Source of the DNA: Pelecanus crispus
Taxonomy: Eukaryota > Chordata > Aves > Pelecaniformes > Pelecanidae
Assembly (NCBI RefSeq): GCF_030463565.1
Contig: NC_134648.1
Span: 10,519,806 to 10,583,805, forward strand
Length of the DNA stretch: 64,000 nucleotides
Direction: 5' to 3'
Part shown: in pieces, positions 23,701-37,266 of the stretch
How the letters are laid out: each line of letters starts with the position of its first letter
Position numbering within the stretch: position 1 is the stretch's first letter
Program-made: the position numbers and the translations under genes
Notes under the pieces: generated by a model
What the model was told of the DNA's origin: nothing
What the model saw: the letters and a program-made list of their open reading frames with translations, nothing else
The model's database searches: none

Positions 23701-26700
23701 GATTGTGTTCAATTTTTTTTGCAAGTTTAAATTGGAGCTTGGCTTTTAATTTCAGACCTCTAAACGAAACCCATCATTTGAACGCTTTAGGAACGTTTGT
23801 GATCTAGAGCTGTACTTTGTCTCTAGAATAAATTATTTGCAAACCCAAATACTGGAAGTTGAAATCCAAACATTTTCCTTGGTTTCTTTGCTCCTTATGC
23901 TTTCCTGTTAAAGTGCTAAATAGATTCAGACGTTTCTCAAACTGCAGCCTAGGCTTTGGTGAAAGCATTGGGAGATTTAACACACTTTTCAACAGACCAG
24001 CCTCCAGCTCTTAGTATGCAAATGAGCTGCTGCTTAGTTCTTGTGTTTTACTATTTTGATATAATAATTAAGGAAAAATTAATTAATTGCCTTCTGAATA
24101 AATGTCCTTACTCGGAATTGGGAAAGTCAGAGAAGTTATGTCCTAAACCAGTAGGCAATTTATGTTAAACACTGAATCCTAAAATCACTGTAGGAGTTTA
24201 GGTTCTTCCTTGTTCACTAATCAAAAGAATAGTTAGAAGTTAAATGTAATTAAAGTAGTATTTGTCCCTTGTTATTTCATATATACTTTGACAATCAAAA
24301 TACAAGTAATATGATTGATGACATAAAGAAGTCTTGAAATCTTTCAGTAGCAAATCCCCAAAAACATTTTCTCTGAGAGTTTTCTCAAAATGTGGCATAA
24401 CATTGAAGTAATCAGTCCAGTTCACTGGATTGATTACAGCTTATTTAAATACCTGGCACCTGTATACGTCGTTGAAATGTGCATGGGAAATACTGTAGAT
24501 TTAGGAAGAGTTGACTACTTTTGTTTAGATTGAACTAAACCACTTGTTCTGCTATTTCCTGATTGATGTTACTAGTAGATGTAGAACACGAATTCCCAAT
24601 AAGTGGAAGTGGTTATCAGCTAGAAGAATTGCTACCCATAAGAAATTACCTTATTCATATAATAACATTAATCATTACTAGATATTATGGCAATACTTCA
24701 TTGAGTAAAAACTTGTAGCGGTGGGTGAGTCTTCCAATAGCAGGCGTAGTTCCTCATTTTAAAGTGAAACGTGCCATGTTGTTGAAAATATTTTATTATT
24801 ATTTATTTTAAAATCCCACTATATTTATACCTTTATTATGTTCCTGACAGTTGGTCAAGTTCTGTGGCTCAGTCTGGCAAAAGATTTATCTGAACAAAAC
24901 CTACAGAATTTAGACTTTTCCCAGTACCAGTGGAGGATCTCATTTCGCCAGCTTAAGCTATGTGGTCTTTGAATCTGTGAACTGAGCTCTAGTTTCCTTA
25001 GGATTAATTAAAGAATCCTGTTCCACTGTGTCAAAGATTGTGGACAAGGACAACTTTTGGAATGGAGTCCGACTGCATTTGTATCTAAGTATTTCAGACC
25101 AACACATGACAAGGAAAAAAAGAATTAAAGACGATAAATGGTGTTTTGAGAGAATATAACTTAGTGAGACAAATAAATCTGATAAAATGTTGTTTTAGTG
25201 TATTTTATAGATGAAATGACTCAGTTGATCTTTACAGCATAGGTGAATATTTATAACATTGTTAGCTTTACTTCAAATACACAAGATACTTCAGTTAGTC
25301 TATCTGTCTTTCACTTTTAAAAATGCTTTTTAATGTGATACTTAGTTGATATTTTGAGTCTTTGGGTCCACGATCTCGGTTCCTATTTAATGTACCTATG
25401 TATAAAGTAGTGACAGTATGTACTATGAGCAAAAATTGGAAATCAATACAGCTAGCATTACTCAACATTACAGCTTGTATTAATCTATTGGTCTGGGGTT
25501 TCTTTGAACCCAGCTAGCTTTATTATACCATTATCCATTCAGATTTTTAACAGTGTTCTGTCTCTCGTTTGCAGGAGCAGTTTCTTTTAAACATTAATCT
25601 CACTTCTAAAAATTGCTGTGAAAGACTAAGTTTGAATAACTGACACAGAATAGACATTGCCATGACTTTCCCTGTCAACGAAAGCACGTAAAAATTTGGA
25701 ATGAACACTGTAGAACTGTGCACAATTTTGAGTGCCACTGAGTGTCTCTTTTTGCATTAAGGCAACTTCGGAGGGAGAACAAGAAATTATAAGAGCTTAA
25801 AAAAAAATGATGTTAATTTAATTAGTGTTTCTGGAATAACTTTTGTCGACTCCAGTAGGAGTGGGCTTTGAAGCTGGAGTGAGCTTGTCTAAAGATTGAT
25901 CTGTATTCTGAAAACTGAATGTGTTGCTTTTTCCTGATTATTTATGCATTGCCTACCTGTGATTGAAAGTACAAATGCTAAAATGCTGTGCTGTGAAAGG
26001 AGTTAATCTTGTAGGTATTATGGTCCTGAACAAAAACTAGGATTATTTAAAAGCATATTCACACAAATGGTATAGTTAATTTTACAGACTGCATGGTCAG
26101 ATGAGCTAGAGAAGCGTTCTTTATTGCATCTCACTCTTTCTCTCTTGGCGTCCTTCCATAATGTTATCTGTCTACTTAATACGTTTTATATTCATAATCT
26201 GAATGAGCCAAGTAATGCTTTTCTCCGCCATCTCACTCTGAGCACAGATATCCTTAAACACTGCTGCTACTACCGTTTCATTGAACAGATTTCTGTGCTG
26301 GATGAATCAATGCAAAGGGATTCCTAGTTCTCCCTTTCATGATAAACAGAACCAGAGTAAAGTAAAAATACTGTGGAGGTGATCTAGCAATTGAGTATTT
26401 TTGCCTTTGATTTAAATGTTCATGCATATAGTTAATACTTGTTGAAGCAGGTTATGATGGTCAAAGTATATTTGGTGATCAGGGAAAAATAAATGATGTT
26501 GTTCTTATAACATCATAAAACTACAAATTCTGACATTGAGAATAAATGCAATTAAAAGTAACAATGAAAGTGCAAAAAAGAATTATTACCATTATAACAC
26601 CTAATTTATTTAAAATTATGCCCACAATCTTTTGTGGAAATACTTTCTTCTGAGACAAATATATAATAAAATTGTCATAAAGGATTTCTAAACTACTACA

Positions 26701-26786
26701 TATAAACTAGCTACTTAATATTATCCCATCCTAGTGTTGAAAGTGTTGAACTGGAACTCAAAGAAGTCCAAGTGACTTGTCCATGC
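17705..26786. other. AT-rich intergenic DNA, no gene seen
   Basis: No supported exon, RNA gene or young repeat. The stretch 23600-24030 is repeat-free and compositionally even, with homeodomain-like and octamer motifs; it is listed separately as a candidate conserved element. T run at 21211-21226. Confidence 0.6.
23600..24030. promoter_or_regulatory. candidate conserved noncoding element
   Basis: Low-repeat block with several AATTA-type sites and a consensus POU octamer ATGCAAAT at 24016-24023. There is no coding frame. This is a guess from texture only; about four octamers are expected by chance in a window of this size and composition. A cross-species alignment is needed to support it. Confidence 0.2.
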
Positions 26787-27343
26787 TGTCGTGGTTTAGC
26801 CCCAGCCAGCAACCAAGCACCACGCAGCCGCTTGCTCACTCCCCCTGCCCCGATGGGATGGGGGAGAGAATCGGAGGAGTAAGAGTGAGAAACGCTCCTG
26901 GGTTGAGATAAGAACAGTTTAATAATTGAAATAAAGTAAAATAGTAATGATAATAATAACAATATAATAATGATAATATACAAAGCAAGTGATGCACAAT
27001 GCAATTGCTCACCACCCGCCAACCGATACCCAGGCAGTTCCCGAGCAGCGATTGGCACTCCCCAGCCAACCCCCCCCAGTTTATATACTGAGCATGATGC
27101 CATATGGTATGGAATAGCCCTTTGGGCAGTTTGGATCAATTGTTCTGGCTGTGCCCCCTCCCAGTTTCTTGTGCACCTGGCAGAGCTTGGGAAGCTGAAA
27201 AGTCCTTGACTAGCATCAGCAGTACTTAGCAACAGCTGAAACATCAGCGTGTTAGCAACATTCTTCTCATCCTAAATCCAAACCACAGCACTATGCCTGC
27301 TGCTAGGAAGAACATTAACTCTATCCCAGCTGAAACCAGGACA
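26787..27343 (-). mobile_element. ERVL-type solo LTR (copy A)
   Basis: 557-bp LTR. Plus-strand ends are TGTCGTGGTTT and AAACCAGGACA, near-perfect inverted termini, flanked by an identical 5-bp duplication CATGC (26782-26786 and 27344-27348). A 5-bp duplication fits ERVL. Transcriptional sense is minus: a TATATAAA box lies at 27080-27087 and an ATTAAA-type poly(A) signal at 26918-26923. No internal gag/pol/env follows, so this is a solo LTR left by LTR-LTR recombination. It contains AAT-type microsatellite stretches at 26940-26990. Frames through it are not genes. Confidence 0.93.
27080..27087 (-). promoter_or_regulatory. TATA box of solo LTR A
   Basis: Reads TATATAAA on the minus strand. It is the U3/R core promoter of the LTR and is intact here. 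The homologous site is TATATAAG in the copy at 39.6 kb and TATAGAAA in the copy at 58.4 kb. Confidence 0.7.
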
Positions 27344-27789
27344 CATGCTTAAACTGGTATCTTGGAGAAGACTAATATTGTGTTCTGGGTAGGGGCTGAA
27401 AATGCCTTTATGTAGCCTATGTAAATATACAGGTAGTATGGGCAGTCACTTAGCAAAATTAATAATTTACATAATATAGAAACTTTCACCTGGTCAGATT
27501 GAAGATTAGATCAAAAGTCAATTATAATGCCTTGAAATTGAAGTACTGCCTCAAACAAATCTTTTGTTTCTCACACTAAGCATGAGCTCCCACAGAGTGA
27601 GAGGCTATCCCACCAAGATAGACTGACTTACCCGAGTACTCCTTTGAGTTGCAGAACTCAAATTTGCTTCTCTGTCCAAAAAGAGATCATGGACTTCAAC
27701 CTGTTATATCTTATTAGGAGAGTCTCTGAAATGAGGTGAATTCTGGGTCTGAAACACAATTTCTAAACAATGTTTTATGAAACCTCGGG

Positions 27790-27823
27790 TTTTTTTTTTT
27801 TTTTTTGGGGGGGGGGGGGGGGG
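27790..27823. repeat. T17-G17 homopolymer pair
   Basis: Seventeen T followed directly by seventeen G. Such a tract is prone to slippage and to sequencing error, so the lengths are approximate in any assembly. Confidence 0.9.
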
Positions 27824-30800
27824 TCTGTGTGAAGAATGAAATTGGTGGTTACTTTTTCTAAAGTGACTAATTGACTGAGGCACTTGGGGGTCCAAAACTC
27901 GATGATGGCCAGGGGAGTTAGCATCAAGATTTCATTACTGCTCTAAACAGTGTTACTTTCTGGATCTTCCAACTTTGCCTGCAAATACAGTGTTGTAGGA
28001 GGATTTCTGAAAAAGTGAAAGGAACACAAAGCAAAATGCACAGATTTTGCAGAAGTGTTTTTATATGGAGCACATCCTTATAATAAATATACAAGTATGA
28101 ATAATTTCTTCCATTTTAAAAACAATTTGTATTATTGGCAAAACATCTCAGTGGAGACAATTTTTAACAATGTTCATGCTCTTTTGTAAAACTGATGTGT
28201 AATAAAGATTCATAGGAGTGTAAAAATAACATTGTGCTGTATTAGTCAACTGGCGATGCCTGTAATCCCCCCTCCCCAGACTGGACTGCTTTAACTGTGG
28301 CAAGTTTCTATAAATGCACCGTTCAGTTAGGAGGCTGTTGCCCTATGCACTTAACAATATTAAACAGAAATATATTTTGATGAGACTGAGATATTTCTAG
28401 TATCTAATAATTTTGCAAATCTTGGGGCATATGTGTTCTGGGTTGCTTGAAAGGGAGACAAGTGCCAGCCTTTTTGATTAGGAGCTTTCCTGCATTAATA
28501 CCTTCTAGAATTGTACTGTTTTAAGAATCTGTTGTGATATTAAAGTTGTTTATTATTCTGTATTGTTTCTCATAACTAGACATCTTTAATAATGGAAACT
28601 TAAGCATCTGATGGGTGCATGGCACTGACTGAGCTTTTTAAGATTCTGTGTATTTTTGGCACCAAAGTTACCTTGTGGATTTAGCACTAGTTTTGTATAG
28701 GAGCCTAAAGTGACAGAGCCCATAAATAATGTACAAAGCTGTGCATTACAACAGAAAGATAAAAAATTATGCCTCCAGTTAGTAGGAATCATACTTCTGT
28801 TTATCAAATGAAACAATGAGCCATCTGAAAATGTGCAATCATGAAATTAGAGATTGTCTCACAGATGCATATGCATTATTTCTACTTAGCTATCACTTAA
28901 TGTACACCTTCCAAAGGATATACTTTTTTTAAAGTCTGATGATAGAGGGTATACTTTTTTGAATTAATAGATAAGACTCCTCTTAACCTAATGACAGAAT
29001 TTCCTCTTGGACTGGAGATGTTTGGGTCTAGTTCAGCTTTCTCTGGTTAGTCAGGCACTGCTTACTGCTGAAGAATTTGTCAGACCATTTAAGATGATCT
29101 GCCTTGATAACTCTCTCTTCCAGGTGCTATGATCATGATAACTCTCTGAGCTTTGACTAATGCCTCATAATGCTTTTTTATACTCTTCAATCATGTCTTA
29201 CAAGAGTAACTATGCTTGAACAGACCAGTCACTGCTTGCTCATTGGGTGACAGACCTGGAAACTCCTGTATTCAGCTAGCTGCAATGCTGTGCAATGGGA
29301 CGTTTAACCTGCTGTTTTGGTTTTGGGTGTCTTTCTGAATATTTATTTGTGTTCAGTCTGTCACCAAGATGGGCAAAGACACGTATTATTTTTGCAAAGC
29401 AGAAAGAAGATGCCTTTGGCTGAAGCAATGGACAGCTCTGAGCCCACATGTTAGTTTTCCAGGTTACCTCCACGAGGCACAAAGGAGACTTAAAATGCTG
29501 AGGAAATCCCTTCTTAGCCTAGCTATGTACAATACTTTTAGTCCGTAGTACAGTATAAATAGTTTTATTAGTGTGTCTCTTGCACGTACCTTTTGGAACA
29601 AAAATGTCTCATCCTTTCCAAAATTCTGTTGACTTACTGTTTCTACAACATTCGATGTTGTTTTCCACATTTGGTATACACTAAACATTCAGTGTGCACT
29701 TCAAGTTCTCTTTGCAGTAAGACTAATAATTTTAAAAACTAATTTATGTAATGTAGCATTTGCCTACCATTACAATCTAAAATTAAGCTCCATCCACATT
29801 TGGCAGAACATGAGATTCGTGGGAGCGACAACGGCAAAGATCTAAAGAAATCTAAATACCTAAACAAGAAGTAAAACAAAGAAACACAATTCATGAATAA
29901 AAAAAATAAACAACACTTGGGGCACCAGTTAGCCTAATTCCCTTCTGCTTTCGACAATTGTAATCCCAGAGGAAGCTTTCCCTGGCAGCATTTCAGGGGA
30001 AGGCTTGTATTTTCATTATGAGGAAGTTCTCTTGAAAAATATCCTTAATTACGTCAGGACTGACTGAGGTTTCTTTAACACAGGCTACCAATGTCTTTTT
30101 ATGCTTTTATTATTGTCAATCTGTTTATTGCAATCAGTTCCATAAAAATTAGAAGAATGCTGATAATATACAAGGAGTGATGGTTCAGAGACTGGTCTCC
30201 TACTCCACTAGCTCTACTGAGTCATAGTGTTTTCTGCCCTTTAGCTTCCAGCTTTTCTGAAATAAATTATTTTCCTTAAATTTGGGAACAGTCAATAGCA
30301 TATGACATCTTTTGTAGCTCAAAAATACACAATTCTCCAACAGTTGAAAAGTCAAGAATCTTTTAAAAAGTGAAGATGGAATTTCTACTGGGCTTATTTT
30401 GATTCCCAAGACCTGTGTTTGCAGACCACTTACTTAAATTCAAGTATAATTCTCTGTTTGCAAATATAGATGCTTATCATTTTGCAAGTAAAAGGTTTTA
30501 AGTCTTCTTCCAGAAAGTAAGGAGTAACCAACAACCAGGAAACTTCAGCCAGAGCAACAGGATGTCTGCCCTTTAGAGGGGGAGTGGTGGGGTCTTATAT
30601 CTGCTGTGCAAATGCTTTTGCAGATCATTCCTTAGCCTCCGCTTCCCCAGAAACCCAAGCTCCTAAATACAGTTCCTTAAAATGTCCCCAAGTACATTTT
30701 GCTTTATACAGATTCACTGCCTTTGTAGGGATGAGTTAAACTGACAACAGGGGTTTGCCTTGCTTCCATTGTCAGACAAGCTTTATGGTCAAACAAACAA

Positions 30801-32059
30801 CAAACTTATGAAAAAGCTTTAAAATCAGTCTCTAAGTTACAAGAATGGAATGAGATACCTTACGTTCATATGAAGACAGTTTGGCCATAATCTTAGGAAT
30901 CATCTCTAGTTGCTCCACTTCCCACCCCTTGGACATATCCCAGCCAGACATCTGGCACTCCTAAAGGCACTCTTTCTCCATACTTTTCAGGTCATTTTAT
31001 GTTTTTAATCTATTCTTTCTCTGAGGGGTGTAGCAACTTCGAGACCAAAATGACCTAAAAATTATCAGAAAGTAGCTCTGACACAAGCGCTCACTCTTTT
31101 CTGAGCGACTTTTATCTCCATACCTTTAATTCCCGGAGCTGGATCTTGTATTACTTTGCCTCTTTCTGGAGCAAGCTGCGGTTTGGTTACAACAGCGTCT
31201 TCCTTTATTTTGTGTCTAACGGACCAAAAAGACTATCAGAAACACACAGATACTGCAAATGAGTCCTGGAACTAAATATTCAGGGCTACTATATTTTGTT
31301 TGTTTTAATCGCCTTGTCATTGGTTCCTCCTCTGTTCAGTCTACACTTTGCTTTATTTGGCTTTGGCAAAGACTTCACAGAACGGTTATAAACATGTTCC
31401 GTCAAGCTCTTGACCTCTGTGTTACCAGCTTTCTTCAGAAATCATGAGAGTTTAACAGAGAATCACATAGTAACAAGTTATTGCTTAGGGTACATGTTTG
31501 CCCAACTCCTAAGGGTTTCCAGTTTTTTCTAGGGTGTTTTCCAGTGTTTTTGAATTTTTTAATGGTTCATTTGCAACTGCAGTGGCACTGCCCTTTGTTA
31601 ATTAGCATGTTATGTCTTGGTAAAATCATACAGCATGTGACATACATTTCTGTCTTTTGGAAAAATTGAAATGACAAAACAAAAAAAATCAAACTATTTC
31701 TAAATGCTAAATTTACTGATTTCTTGTTAGACATTAGTGACCAGCTACTCTGATGTTCTGCACTTGCTGTAGCAATTGCTGATGTCTTTACAAAGGGAAT
31801 GTGAAGTTCTGTTGTATGTTTCCACAAAAGTGTTAAGACTTTGCGGATGTAGAAGTGCATAATTTAGCATCTGTGTCAGATTACACAAACAAAACACTGA
31901 AAAGTGGCATTGGGGTGGTGGGGGAACCACCACAGCTAGGTCCTTAATGCTTTCAGGAGATCCTACCAATGTATTTGCAGCTTTAGGCACTCAACTCTTA
32001 TCCTGTTACCTTTCACAACTGTGCTACTGTGGACAGTCTGTATAAGAATTTGCTTTCAC

Positions 32060-32099
32060 TTCTCTCTCTCTCTCTCTTTTTTTTTTTTTTTTTTTTTTT
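32060..32099. repeat. (TC)n-T(n) polypyrimidine microsatellite
   Basis: About nine TC units run into about 23 T, ending in TAGG. It has the form of a strong splice-acceptor tract, but no coding frame or recognisable exon follows. Confidence 0.85.
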
Positions 32100-35000
32100 A
32101 GGTTGTACCTCCTTAAGTATCATCTGTAATTAAGCTTTGAAAAGCTGTAACTCTTAAAGTGGAATTTCAAAGGTATTTTTGAACCCCAGTTGACTTAGGG
32201 CCACAAACTCCCAGTATAGATATCTGAGTTAGTTACTTTTACTTTACAGTTATGTATTTTTGATTGGCTATTCCTCTAGAAATTGGAAGTTCTGATTTTG
32301 TCTGAGTCTGGAAAAATCTAGTTGTATTTGTCTTTTCCTCAGTATGTTTTAATAGTTGTAATTCAGCAGCCTATTTTCTAAGTGTTTCCTATGTGCCCTC
32401 ATATGTTGCATAGATTAACTAAATTGTAAGGACTTGTATGTGATCATAACTTCTTGCAATCAGTACAGCAAAGGAGTATTTTAAGAAATTTCCACTCCAG
32501 GCTGTAATTTTATGTGTAATTGTCTTACAGAGAAGCATTTCTAACTGACCCATTTTGTCTCCAGCTGTCCCCCATGATACAAGATACCTTGCTTTACAAA
32601 ATGCCTCATGAACAATGTCTTTGAAAGAAGATTTTTCTAACTGATCCACAATCATTTTTCAAAAATGTAATCCCTCATCAAATATTATTCAGATTTTCCC
32701 TGTGCACAATATATTTCTGCTTCAATAACGTGTCATCTTTTTAAAGACAGCTTTCCTGTTACATTGGGAGAATAGGTAAGATGCAGGAGTGTTGTACTTT
32801 CAATTAGGGTAGAACAGACCCAATCAAACAAATCACAGGGTCCTTTTATCAATCTTTTCACTTCCCAGTATGTATGAAGAAGCTCAAACGAAGGTATTGA
32901 ATTTGCACAGTAGGCATGGCTCTGACCTTTTATCTGAAATTTGAGGAAAGTAGAACTGAGTGTCTGGAAAGCTAAGTCAGAAAGCATTTTGACTCCCAAA
33001 AAGCTCTCCCATAGGATAGCCTTTTGCAGGATGTAGGTTAGTTTTTGCTTCAGAGATTTTTCCAACTCTGGGTCTTTGTACTTTACTGGGGATTGGTTAT
33101 GGATAGAGTCCATATATGGTGGTGCTTATCCTTTGAAATATCCACATACTAAAAAGCCTGCAGTCTTCAAGTAAGAAGATAGCTTATTTCATTGGAGGAT
33201 TATTTTTCTCTCGATTTCAATGAGATCAGGCTATGGCCTTTGTAAAAAATATGGCATTTCCATAGTTGCAAGTTTAAATCATATTTGATGCCATTAGCTT
33301 TGTGTACACATCTACAAGAATATCTTGCCTTTTTTTTTTTTTTTTTTAGAGTTTCAAATTTCAAATAATTTCTGAGGACAAGCTAAAAAATATTTTCTTT
33401 TCCAAATGCTGTATAGTTTTCCAAAGCTCTTGCCTGTCTCTCTAGAACTTATATTCTTAGACCAGACTATACATATTTTTTCCTTATCAAACAGTAGAAG
33501 GCAATAATATAGCACTAAGCTGGTCAGGATTTAGTTAGTGACAAACCAACAGAGGTACTTCTGTCCATGTCATTACATTCCTTAACACTTTTTAAAAAAT
33601 CTGTTGAAAGTTTTATGGCCTACGCAGTGCATTCTTTGCTATAAAGTTTCATAGGATTGTTCCAGTGATTAAATCACAGTCATAAAGATCACATTTGTCA
33701 ATAGTTGTGTTGTGACTAATTTTTCATAAATGGGGTCCACTGTGGAACTAAGTGAGTAGTAACATGCTGTATTTCGCTAAGTGAAAGAACATAAAGACTT
33801 CCTTATTACAAAATACTAAAACTTCACTTTACAGCTTCTAGATTAAAGTCTCAAGTCATGAGTAGCGTACTAAGAAGCAGAGGATAATTATGAGTTCTTA
33901 ACAATGGATCTAACAAATTTAAGTGGACATGAAAATAGGAATAGAGATGTGTTTATGTACCTCTGTACTGTTAAAAGATAACAAATTAAACTCTGCAGTG
34001 TGAAAATTACTTTTTTTTCCCACACATTTTACTAACAAAATAGTTTAACTGTAGGTGTACTTACTCCCTATAATATCATTGTTTGTTGAACCTTTAAATT
34101 AGAAGAGTCAGTTCAGGACTTTCAAGGCCTTCATTCAAATAATTTAGGTGTATGTTATCTTATGAAGTTTATTTTAGTACAAATTTTACTTGACTTGTAA
34201 GTTTGGATCAGACTCCTAACAATTATAAAGACTTTGGAGTGCAGATTCTACAATAACTGTTTTAGCCCCATTTCCATTAAGTTTGTTCTGACTAAAAGTC
34301 TAAAATGAACAAATTAATTGGAACCTCTGTTATTTCTAGTCTTATTGCAGCCATGCTGACAACATTCAGGTGAATCTGTTTTCTTGTGGGAGGGAAGTCT
34401 CTTCTATACTGAAATTTTTTAAAATATTGCAATGTATTAATAATGTCATACCATTTTTTTACTGGAAAAAAAAAAAGTCTGTTGTTCTGCAGGTCTCTGT
34501 TAAAATTAATGAGGTATAAATTAATAATTAGCATTTTCCACTGTCAGTGCTTTTCAAAAGTTACTCCACGGTCCTTTTACACAGAATGTTTTCCTCATAA
34601 TTACCAAGTAAATTTTTCAAGAAATAGTATTGTTCTGGGTTTGATTAACAGTGGTCCAAGAAAAATTTATTCAATTAAAATGCTTCTGACCTATTCAAAT
34701 AGCTTTGAAAGTGAAAGCGATAACATTGAATGAAAGATAAGTTGTAGGTGAGGCTGGATTTAAAACTGAATAGCATTTCTCAGACTCATGTACAGGAAAA
34801 CACTGTGTTCTTCCAGTCTGGTATGAATTTATATGGAGGTATATATGTCTGTGTGTGTATATGCACACCTATGTTCATATTATTTTTTGTAAATTATAAA
34901 TATATAGAATGCAATTACAATAGACCATGTTTATGTGAATAATATGTACTCTATTAGAAAGACAAGACGTGTTCAATGTTTGGATATTCTTTTATTTTCA

Positions 35001-36178
35001 CGCATAATACAATTTCCATACAGTACAAGATTTTCATGACCAGAATTGGATATTTGTCCATTTTTTAAAAAAATTGTGTTGGATCAACTGAAATAAAAAT
35101 ACTTAGGACTGCTAAGCTTGTTCTGACAAGCTCAGTTCCACTATTCAGTGACCTCATATCCTTACATGTGAGAGTAATGAACTACTTATTTCTCATAAAC
35201 CCCTTCCTCATAACCTACTTTTGGAATTGTTTACTGTAAGAAACCCTTGATAAAAAAAAAAAAAAAGTGTTTTCATTTGTTCATAAGGGAGAATACAATG
35301 TTTATGAGGTGTATCCATCGACATTATATAAGAGATTAGGAGTAAATTGAAACAGAACATTTTGAAAAATAAGCAGCAAATGAAGCAAAATATTGGACTG
35401 TTCCTAGATTAGAATTTTTCTGTGAATTAGTGTCTGCCCACTTCCAAATCTAGATCATAGCCTAGATGAGTAGTGTAGACTATAAAGCAGGTTTCTGCAA
35501 GACAGAAACTGGTTTTCAAATAGCTTGTTTAAGTGGCCTATCTGACAGCATCATATGCCTATTTTTTCACAGAACAACAAAAGGAAGAGCCCTAGAGGAA
35601 TTGCATTATTTTGAAATACTTTATATTCAGGGCTGGAATATTACCCTTGGACAAAGAGAAGGTGATTCCTGATGTATCAGTCTTAATTACCTCATTTGAA
35701 TATATTCAGTTGCAAATCTTTAATGGTCATAGTTTTATGAGTGTTCTTTAGGAAAACTGTGTTAATGTACAATAGAGCCAATACAGGGTAGAAACCCAGA
35801 GCCTCCTGTTAAACTCCCAGGCTTGGTGTAGAAATATACTATATCAGGAGAGTTAAATGCCTCAAAATAAATTTTGAAATGAGATGACAGGAAGCAAAAT
35901 ACATACACTTAAATAAAATGTGAAAATAATCATAAGAGTAAAGAACCCAGGCTTCCCTGCTCTCAGCTAGGCTTATTGACCCCAGGATTTAGAGTTATTT
36001 CATTTCTCTCTCACTGAACGTTATTTCCTACACCATCGGACAACAAGCAGGGCGGTAAGAGAAAAGGTGTAGACATTGCCATCTGTGAGACAAGGGGCAG
36101 TACAAGGGGGCAGTAATTTTGCCAGCCATCCCAGTGTAAATTGGTCCACTGTTCGGGCCTAAATTCCTTCTCTCTCTG

Positions 36179-37266
36179 TCATAGAATCATAGAATCATCT
36201 AGGTTGGAAAAGACCTTTAAGATCATCCAGTCCAACCATTAACCTACACTACCAAGCCCACTCTAGACTAATCAAGGGTAGACCAGACTAAACCATATCC
36301 CGAAGTGCCACATCTACCCGTTTTTTAAACGCCTCCAGGGATGGTGACTCCACCACCTCTCTGGGCAGCCTGTTCCAATGCCTGACCACCCTTTCCGTAA
36401 AGAAATTTTTCCTAATTTCCAGTCTAAACCTCCCCTGGCGCAGCTTAAGCCCATTTCCTCTTGTCCTATCGCTAGCTACTTGGGAGAAGAGACCAACACC
36501 CACCTCACTACAACCTCCTTTCAGGTAGTTGTAGAGAGCGATAAGGTCTCCCCTCAGCCTCCTCTTCTCCAGGCTAAACAACCCCAGTTCCCTCAGCCGC
36601 TCCTCATAAGACTTGTTCTCCAGACCCTTCACCAGCTTCGTTGCCCGCCTCTGGACACGCTCCAGCACCTCAAGGTCTTTCTTGTAGTGAGGGGCCCAAA
36701 ACTGGACACAGTATTCCAGGTGCGGCCTCACCAGCGCCGAGTACAGGGGGACAATCACCTCCCTGCTCCTGCTGGCCACAGCATTCCTGATACAAGCCAG
36801 GATGCTGTTGGCCTTCTTGGCCACCTGGGCACACTGCTGGCTCATGTTCAGCCGGCTATCTACTAACACCCCCAGGTCCTTTTCGGCCAGGCAGCTTTCC
36901 AGCCACTCCTCCCCAAGCCTGTAGCGTTGCATGGGGTTGTTGTGACCGAAGTGCAGGACCCGGCACTTGGCCTTGTTGAACCTCATACAGTTGGCCATGG
37001 CCCATCGATCCAGTCTGTCCAGGTCCCTCTGCAGGGCCATCCTACCCTCGAGCAGATCGACACTCCCACCCAATTTGGTGTCGTCTGCAAACTTACTGAG
37101 GGTGCACTCGATCCCCTCATCCAGATCATTGATAAAGATATTGAACAAGACTGGCCCTAAAACAGAGCCCTGGGGAACACCGCTCGTGACCGGCCGCCAA
37201 CTGGACTTAACACCATTTATCACTACTCTCTGGGCTCGGCCACCCAACCAGTTCTTTACCCAGCGA
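36179..37266 (-). mobile_element. young CR1 LINE, 5'-truncated, RT frame open
   Basis: The 3' end at 36179 has two TCATAGAA units. The minus-strand frame is open from the truncation (about 37247) to the stop at 36288. It covers RT from [16 protein letters not shown] through FADDTKLGG to the C-terminal [14 protein letters not shown]. The DFSKAFDTV block and everything upstream are missing. It differs from the 1602-2839 element by roughly ten substitutions, including a few amino-acid changes such as NMS for NLS. The 5' junction at CAGCGA|TGTCAATCG has no obvious duplication. It is not mobile by itself. Confidence 0.95.

Larger units (their letters stand above)
27344..36178. other. AT-rich intergenic DNA, no gene seen
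   Basis: No exon or RNA gene supported. Contains a T17G17 homopolymer pair (27790-27823), a TC/T polypyrimidine tract (32060-32099) and a T run at 33331-33348. A 126-codon minus-strand frame at 33113-32733 has no recognised domain and is within chance expectation. Confidence 0.55.

Noticed and set aside
26711..27244. 177-codon minus-strand frame
   Set aside because: Lies almost entirely within the solo LTR and reads through its TATA box and microsatellite.
32060..32101. Polypyrimidine tract plus AG as a splice acceptor of a hidden exon
   Set aside because: No downstream coding frame or donor with gene-like content; a microsatellite explains it.
32733..33113. 126-codon minus-strand open frame
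   Set aside because: One or two frames of this length are expected by chance in 64 kb of AT-rich DNA, and no motif, splice structure or codon bias supports it.
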